DNA of 10,191 nt from CAZXCQ01 sp964639275 (GTDB lineage: Bacteria; Desulfobacterota; DSM-4660; Desulfatiglandales; Desulfatiglandaceae): positions 1-10,191 of the forward strand of contig CAZXCQ010000224.1 of assembly GCA_964639275.1 (NCBI GenBank), in the 5' to 3' direction. How positions within the stretch are numbered: the first letter of the stretch is position 1; every line of letters begins with the position of its first letter. The notes beneath the pieces were generated by a model, which had not been told where the DNA came from, ran no database searches, and saw nothing but the letters and a program-made list of their open reading frames with translations. Position numbers and translations under genes: made by a program. Positions 5,151-10,191 of this stretch are shown here, in pieces.

Positions 5151-6743
5151 ATGGATAGAACAAAATCCGAGAAGGCGTACGAGGCCTTGAGCCCCTTTGA
5201 GCTAAAAGACAAGCTTATCTCAATGGCAAAGGGCAAGAGGGAAAAGATGATGCTTAACGCCGGACGAGGCAACCCGAACTGGGTGGCCACAACCCCCCGT
5301 GAGGCCTTTTTTCTCTTTGGGAGCTTTGCCATCGAGGAGGGACACCGCGTCCTGAGCCGCCCCGGGATAGCCGGTGCCCCGGATTCGAGGGGAATGGGGG
5401 AAAGGTGCCAGGAGTTTTGCCGCGTCCATGCCGAGCAGCGGGGAGCACAGTTTTTGTCCGACGCCTATCGGTATGCGACCGAAAAGCTCGGACTCGACGG
5501 CGACTCCTTTGTCGGCGAGATGGTTGATGCCATTCTCGGCGACCACTACCCCACACCGGACCGCGTTCTGGAGAACACCCAGAAGATCATCCGGGCCTAT
5601 CTCGATGTGACCATGTGCGACAACGATCCCCCGGAAGGGATCATGGACCTCTTTGCGGTTGAAGGTGGAACCGCGGCCATGACCTATATCTTTAATACGC
5701 TCAAGGAGAATGGGCTGATCAGCCCCGGAGACAAGATCGCGCTGGGCACCCCGATCTTTACCCCGTATCTGGAAATCCCGGTCCTCAATGACTATCAACT
5801 GGTCGTCGTCGAGGTCGAACAGGACGAAGACAACAACTGGCAGTACCCGGTCTCGGAACTCGAAAAACTCGCCGACCCTAGCATCAAGGCCTTTTTTCTG
5901 GTCAACCCGTCCAATCCTTCTTCTGTGAGCGTGGCGGGCGAATCCCTGGATAAGATCGCCGACCTCGTCAAGACCAGGAGGAAGGACCTGATCATCCTTA
6001 CCGACGATGTCTACGGCACCTTTGTAGACGGGTTCAAGTCGCTCGTTGCCATCGCTCCCAAAAACACCATCCTGGTCTACTCCTATTCCAAGTATTTTGG
6101 GGCCACGGGCTGGCGGCTGGGTATCATCGGGATCTACCAGGACAATGTCATGGACAAGATGATCGCCGCGCTCCCGGAGGCCAAGAAGAAGGGGCTACAC
6201 GCGCGCTACGCGTCAATTGCCACGGATCCGGACAGCCTAAAGCTGATCGACCGGATGGTCGCCGACAGCCGGGCCGTAGCCCTCAACCACACCGCCGGGC
6301 TCTCCACGCCCCAGCAGGTGATGATGGTCTTTTTCTCCTTCCAGGAACTCCTCGACACCGACAGCCACCTTTACAAAAAGGAGGCCCAGGACCTGGTGCG
6401 GGAGCGGTATGAGACCCTTTACGCAGCACTCGGGGTCACACCTCCCGAACTGCCCTGCTACGCCCGATACTATACCACCATCGACATCCGCAAACTGGCG
6501 CGGGAACGGTACGGAGAGGAGTTTGGCAAGTGGCTGGAATCGACCCACGAGCCGATTGACTTTGTCTGGAGACTGGCTGAAGAATATGAAATCGTCCTTA
6601 TGGACGGTGGCGGTTTTGACGCCCCGGAGATGTCGGTCCGGGTCTCCCTCGCCAATCTTTTTAAGGACGACTACGAGAAGATCGGGCGGGGCGTCAGCGA
6701 GCTCCTGGAACAATATAAAAAGGAATGGCAAACCGCGAAGTAA
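5151..6743 (+). CDS. asdA: Aspartate 4-decarboxylase / aspartate aminotransferase (PLP enzyme)
   Basis: Removes the beta-carboxyl group of L-aspartate to give L-alanine and CO2, with a side aspartate aminotransferase activity in characterised homologues (EC 4.1.1.12 / 2.6.1.1). The product is 530 residues, matching the 530-545 of AsdA and longer than ordinary aminotransferases of about 400. Fold-type I motifs: GRGNPNW (38-44, with Arg39 near the substrate), NPSNPSS (252-258), TDDVYGTF with Asp286 for the pyridine nitrogen and Tyr288, SYSKYFGATGWRLG with the PLP lysine Lys314, and MSVRVSLANL with Arg497 for the substrate carboxylate. No signal peptide is present, so it is cytoplasmic. AGGAGG lies 9 bases before the ATG. 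The aspT start follows after an 18-base gap, the gene pairing known from Tetragenococcus and Comamonas. No catalytic residue is missing. Confidence 0.95.
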   Translation: MDRTKSEKAYEALSPFELKDKLISMAKGKREKMMLNAGRGNPNWVATTPREAFFLFGSFAIEEGHRVLSRPGIAGAPDSRGMGERCQEFCRVHAEQRGAQFLSDAYRYATEKLGLDGDSFVGEMVDAILGDHYPTPDRVLENTQKIIRAYLDVTMCDNDPPEGIMDLFAVEGGTAAMTYIFNTLKENGLISPGDKIALGTPIFTPYLEIPVLNDYQLVVVEVEQDEDNNWQYPVSELEKLADPSIKAFFLVNPSNPSSVSVAGESLDKIADLVKTRRKDLIILTDDVYGTFVDGFKSLVAIAPKNTILVYSYSKYFGATGWRLGIIGIYQDNVMDKMIAALPEAKKKGLHARYASIATDPDSLKLIDRMVADSRAVALNHTAGLSTPQQVMMVFFSFQELLDTDSHLYKKEAQDLVRERYETLYAALGVTPPELPCYARYYTTIDIRKLARERYGEEFGKWLESTHEPIDFVWRLAEEYEIVLMDGGGFDAPEMSVRVSLANLFKDDYEKIGRGVSELLEQYKKEWQTAK

Positions 6744-6761
6744 CTACCGGGAGGTACCAGC

Positions 6762-8465
6762 ATGTATACCCTGATTCATAATGTCTTTCAACTCTGTCGC
6801 GATAACCCGTCACTCCTTCTTTTTGCGGCCCTTGCCGCCGGCTACGCACTCGGGAAGGTCAAGTTCGGGACCTTTTCGCTGGGATCCACCACGAGCGTCC
6901 TGATCGTGGCGATTGCGCTGGGAGCGGTAATCCTCCGTCATACAGAGTACGATCTGGGTCTGATCAAGACCATCTCCTTCGGGCTCTTTATCTTTGCTAT
7001 CGGGTATAAGGTTGGGCCCGACTTCGTCGGCGGACTAAAACGCGGGGGGATAAAGTATGTCACGGTTGCAATCTTTTTCTGCGTCATGGCGCTGTTCATC
7101 GCCATCGTGCTGGCCAAGATCTTTGATCTTAACAGGGGGTACAGCGGTGGACTCATCGGCGGCGCCCTGACCCAGTCCGCTGTAATCGGAACCGCCGATG
7201 GCGCCTTACAGCACCTGACTACCGGAAAGGCCACCTCGGACATAAATCTCAAGTCCGATGTCGCGGTGGCCTATGCCGTCACCTATGTCTTCGGGACCGC
7301 GGGTCTGATCATCCTCCTCAAGCTCATCTCGAACCTCTGGAAGATCAACCTGCCAAAATCGGCCAGGGAGGCCGAGGCCGAACTCGGCTCCATTGATGAA
7401 CACGAGACGGTGGAGGCCTTTCACTGGTCAAACCTGGTCATCCCCCGGGCCTACCGGGTTGAGAAGCAGGAGGTGATCGGGAAGACCATCCAGGAGGTTG
7501 AGGCGCTGTTCCCGAAATTCGTAATTATCGATCGGATCAGGAAGGGGGACAAAATCATCGATCCGGTTGCCAAGGATATCAAGCTAGATCAGGGGGACAT
7601 CGCCGTCGTCACCGGTTACCCATCCCGGATCTATAATGCCTGGGAGGTAATCGGTCCGGAAGTTGACGACAAGGTCGTCGAAGAGATGGTCGGGGAGATC
7701 CTCGGTATCTGTGTGACCAACAAGGCGCTGGCCGGAAAAACGATTGGAGAAATCTTTAAGACCCACGGCCACGGCTGCTTTATCCGAAGCGTTACCCGCC
7801 AGGGGCACGAACTCCCGCTCGCCCCCAGGCTCAAGGTCCACCGCGGGGATATCATCAACGTGATCGGTGAGCGCACAGATGTCGAGGCATTGATCCGGGC
7901 GATCGGCTATCCTGAACGCCGCACGCAGGTCACGGACCTGGTCGCGGTGGGGGTCGGGATCATTCTCGGAACCCTGGTCGGGCTGGTGGCCATCAATATC
8001 GGGGGCATCCCTGTCACCCTGGGCATAGGGGGCGGGGTCCTGGTCTCGGGAATCTTTTTTGGCTGGCTACGGTCGGTCAGGCCAACCTGGGGGCAAATCC
8101 CCACTCCTGCCCAGTGGATATTCACCGATCTCGGCCTGAACCTATTTATCGCCTGTGTCGGGATCTCGGCCGGCCCGCGGGCAATCCTGGCCCTCGAACA
8201 GGCGGGGATCAATATATTCCTGGCCGGGGTCTGCCTCACCTCGTTTCCTCATATTCTGACGTGGCTCTTCGGGCTGTATCTGCTCAAGCTCAACCCCGTC
8301 CTCCTTCTGGGGGCGATGACCGGGGCCGGGACCTGTACCGCTGCGCTGAACTCGGTCAAGGAGGATGCAAAGAGCCCGGTTCCGGTGATCGGGTACACCG
8401 TTCCTTACGCAATCGGGAATGTCCTGCTCACGGTCTGGGGGGCCCTGATCGTCAGTATTGTATAG
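6762..8465 (+). CDS. aspT: Aspartate:alanine exchanger
   Basis: Inner-membrane antiporter of the AAE family (TC 2.A.81) that brings in aspartate and releases alanine. The exchange is electrogenic in characterised AspT. The product is 567 residues with the family layout: about five hydrophobic segments in residues 15-190, a hydrophilic cytoplasmic middle (about 195-385) with two RCK_C/TrkA-C-like units (about 225-295 and 305-383, the latter with RGDIINVIG), and a second membrane half (391-567). The paired repeat motifs GGLIGGALTQSAVIGTADGA (129-148) and GAMTGAGTCTAALNS (517-531) are conserved in the two halves. GGAGGT lies 6 bases before the ATG. It is the second gene of the asdA unit, so decarboxylation inside and exchange across the membrane are matched in expression. 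The size is close to the 543 residues of Tetragenococcus AspT. Other AAE members carry other dicarboxylates, but the adjacent asdA makes aspartate:alanine the likely reaction. Confidence 0.93.
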   Translation: MYTLIHNVFQLCRDNPSLLLFAALAAGYALGKVKFGTFSLGSTTSVLIVAIALGAVILRHTEYDLGLIKTISFGLFIFAIGYKVGPDFVGGLKRGGIKYVTVAIFFCVMALFIAIVLAKIFDLNRGYSGGLIGGALTQSAVIGTADGALQHLTTGKATSDINLKSDVAVAYAVTYVFGTAGLIILLKLISNLWKINLPKSAREAEAELGSIDEHETVEAFHWSNLVIPRAYRVEKQEVIGKTIQEVEALFPKFVIIDRIRKGDKIIDPVAKDIKLDQGDIAVVTGYPSRIYNAWEVIGPEVDDKVVEEMVGEILGICVTNKALAGKTIGEIFKTHGHGCFIRSVTRQGHELPLAPRLKVHRGDIINVIGERTDVEALIRAIGYPERRTQVTDLVAVGVGIILGTLVGLVAINIGGIPVTLGIGGGVLVSGIFFGWLRSVRPTWGQIPTPAQWIFTDLGLNLFIACVGISAGPRAILALEQAGINIFLAGVCLTSFPHILTWLFGLYLLKLNPVLLLGAMTGAGTCTAALNSVKEDAKSPVPVIGYTVPYAIGNVLLTVWGALIVSIV

Positions 8466-8511
8466 GAAATACTGTGAGGAAGTGCCTAAAATGATCTAAA
8501 ATTCCTAAAAT
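8453..8511. other. Convergent 3' region: dyad at the aspT stop and triple CTAAAAT
   Basis: CAGTATT (8453-8459) and AATACTG (8468-8474) form a 7-bp dyad spanning the aspT stop codon. CTAAAAT then recurs three times (8486-8492, 8496-8502, 8505-8511) at 9-10 base intervals in the 55-bp gap before the convergent permease. Neither strand shows a GC-rich stem with a T run, so a standard terminator is lacking. On the minus strand the repeats read ATTTTAG and could be a weak 3' end for the permease transcript. Confidence 0.35.
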
Positions 8512-8520
8512 TGCGACGGC

Positions 8521-9978
8521 TCAGCGTTTTCTTCTCCTGGATTCCCGGCCCCACGATCGGCCCGGTTTCCACTCCGGTCTTTTGAGCTGATATATCAGGA
8601 GGGGGAGTGACGACATGATGATGATGCCGATAATCAGAAACAGCTCATAAAAGACCGCGCTCCCGGTCTTTAACTGCGAGGGGGGAAAAAAGCTGACCAC
8701 CAGTGCGAACAGGGCACCCGCTATCCCCAGCCCTCCCACCGCCCACATTCCGAAGTTGCCCACCGGAACCCGGTAGGCGCGATGAACCTCCGGCCGTTTG
8801 TAACGGAGCCAGATGGCCGAAGCAAAGAGGAAGATATACATGACCAGATAGAGAAGCACACAAAGGGCGGAGAGTATCCAGTACGAACTGCTGACATTGG
8901 GCATGAGCAGGAACACAAAGGCGAGAACGGTTACGATACAGCCCTGGAGGATAAGAACATGGGTGGCCACACCATGCCCATTGACCTTCTGGAGGAATGG
9001 GGGGAGAATGCCGTCTCTTGCCGTGGTGTAAAGACCTTTGCTCGGACCGACAATCCAGGTGGTCAGCTCGCCCATCGAACCCAGGGCGACACAGAAGGCA
9101 ATAAAGGGGACCAGCCATCCCATATGATAACGGATAAGGATTGAACGAAACGCCTCCATGATCCCGGCCACCAGGCTGATCTCCTGCTGGGGGACAACAA
9201 CGGCAACGGCGAGCGAACCAAGGATCAACACCACAACGGCAATCCCGGCGGAGAGAAAGATCGCGCGTGGAAAGTCCCGCTTGGTGTCGCGGACCGAGTT
9301 GGCGTGGACCGCAGAGACCTCCATCCCCGAAAAGATCAAAAACGCCCCTGCCAGCAAGACGATGTGATCGACATTGGAGAGTTCGGGAAAAAGAGCGCGA
9401 AACGAGAAAGTGATCTGCGAGACATTTTGACCAACCAGCCAGACAATCCCCAGCACAATGATGAGCGCGCCGGGGATAAAGACCCCGCCGATCACACAGA
9501 TGGCGCTGATCGAACCCGAGGTTTTCATCCCCCGGAAGTTTGCCAGAGTTCCCGCCCAGTAGGCTGCCAGGATAACGATAACCATATAGACCCTGTTGCC
9601 TGCGAGGTCAGGATCAAAGATATAGGCGATTGTCGCGGCGATAAAGGAGAGAACGGTGGGAAACCAAATCACATTCTGTATCCACTGAAGCCAGATGGCA
9701 AAAAAGCCCCAGCGCTCCCCAAAGGCCTCTCTTACCCAGATATAGACACCCCCCGGCCCGTGCGGGGGCCAGCCCGTGGCAAGCTCCGACGAGATAAGCG
9801 AGACCGGGATCAAGAAAACCAACACCGTTATCACATAATAGAAGACCAGTGAAAGACCCTCTTCCGACATCATCGGCAGTCCGCGGAGGGTGCAGATCAC
9901 GGCCAAATTCATCATCGTCAGCGTAAAGACGCTAAAGACGCCTTTCCCGGGAGCAGGGCGGTACTCCGAATTTATCAT
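8521..9978 (-). CDS. APC-superfamily amino-acid permease, glutamate:GABA antiporter type
   Basis: Inner-membrane amino-acid transporter of about 12 hydrophobic segments, 485 residues. Features typical of the GGA family (which contains GadC): a Gly/Pro-rich HGPGGVYIWVREAFGERWGF (from residue 73), then AIWLQWIQNVIWFPTVLSF; FSGMEVSAVHANSVRD (216-231); and VGPSKGLYTTARDGILPP (310-327) followed by FLQKVNGHG. It ends in a basic tail (GRESRRRKR) and is shorter than E. coli GadC, apparently without that protein's C-terminal plug. The substrate cannot be read from sequence; glutamate/GABA is only the family label, and aspartate, alanine or another amino acid is equally possible given its neighbours. 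Start: AGGAGG lies 10 bases before the ATG at 9978 but only 1 base before the ATG at 9987, so the former is preferred; the longer form would add three residues. It converges on aspT and has its own transcription unit. Confidence 0.85.
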   Translation of the reverse strand: MINSEYRPAPGKGVFSVFTLTMMNLAVICTLRGLPMMSEEGLSLVFYYVITVLVFLIPVSLISSELATGWPPHGPGGVYIWVREAFGERWGFFAIWLQWIQNVIWFPTVLSFIAATIAYIFDPDLAGNRVYMVIVILAAYWAGTLANFRGMKTSGSISAICVIGGVFIPGALIIVLGIVWLVGQNVSQITFSFRALFPELSNVDHIVLLAGAFLIFSGMEVSAVHANSVRDTKRDFPRAIFLSAGIAVVVLILGSLAVAVVVPQQEISLVAGIMEAFRSILIRYHMGWLVPFIAFCVALGSMGELTTWIVGPSKGLYTTARDGILPPFLQKVNGHGVATHVLILQGCIVTVLAFVFLLMPNVSSSYWILSALCVLLYLVMYIFLFASAIWLRYKRPEVHRAYRVPVGNFGMWAVGGLGIAGALFALVVSFFPPSQLKTGSAVFYELFLIIGIIIMSSLPLLIYQLKRPEWKPGRSWGRESRRRKR

Positions 9979-10191
9979 GGGGTTCATCCCTCCTTGTCAG
10001 CAAGAATCATGGAACGTCATAGTCAACCAAAAGAGACGCTTGACAGAATAGCAGGATAGACGCGATAAATCCAGTTAATCAGAGTCACCTGGTAACTTAT
10101 CAAAAACCAGGGGGTTAATGGATTGTGGCATGGCACGGGGTCTTTTTTTCTTCCACATGCCTCTAATAGGGGGCCCGGCAGTGCCGTCTCA
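9979..10191. other. Upstream region of the permease, no gene seen
   Basis: No coding frame or RNA gene is recognisable. A 6-bp dyad CCTGGT (10088-10093) / ACCAGG (10106-10111) lies about 110 bases upstream of the permease start and could be an operator. No convincing sigma-70 or sigma-54 promoter for the permease was found on the minus strand. Confidence 0.35.

Noticed and set aside
8782..9852. Several plus-strand open frames across the permease gene
   Set aside because: They are charged, low-complexity shadows of the minus-strand permease, which has clear membrane segments and family motifs.
10129..10150. Plus-strand TGGCACG resembling a sigma-54 -24 element
   Set aside because: The GC required 10 bases after the GG is replaced by TT in a T run, so the -12 element is missing.

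Overview
The window reads as chromosomal DNA of a Gram-negative, probably anaerobic bacterium. Short intergenic repeats (a heptamer GAAC tract and CCAACACTCC-type units), a sigma-54 promoter and the gene content suggest Desulfobacterota (former Deltaproteobacteria). That placement is an inference and is only moderately secure. There are five intact genes, two clear gene remnants, and no rRNA, tRNA, CRISPR array or insertion sequence that I can see.

Left part (1-3720), minus strand: a long-form NAD(P)-dependent malic enzyme (639-2357) lies behind a near-consensus sigma-54 promoter (2543-2558). It is flanked by decaying genes. Downstream is a frameshifted remnant ending in phosphotransacetylase-like sequence (230-632). 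Upstream is an acyl-CoA carboxylase carboxyltransferase reduced by two internal deletions, a frameshift and loss of its C-terminus (2767-3358). Related short repeats lie around these genes (110-159, 2413-2463, 3405-3451 as a long hairpin, 3508-3552).

Central part (3817-8465), plus strand: a periplasmic type II L-asparaginase is followed by a two-gene unit of aspartate 4-decarboxylase (asdA) and aspartate:alanine exchanger (aspT), 18 bp apart. The unit has its own good sigma-70-type promoter (5052-5080), with a tandem 15-16 bp repeat over the -35 element and dyads in the leader. Together these genes describe a route: asparagine to aspartate plus ammonia in the periplasm, aspartate in by AspT in exchange for alanine, then decarboxylation to alanine and CO2 by AsdA. 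In the known AspT/AsdA systems this cycle is electrogenic and consumes a proton, so it yields proton-motive force and raises internal pH.

Right part (8521-9978), minus strand and convergent with aspT: an APC-superfamily amino-acid permease of the glutamate:GABA antiporter type. It could be a second amino-acid exchanger serving the same metabolism. The last 200 bases hold no gene.
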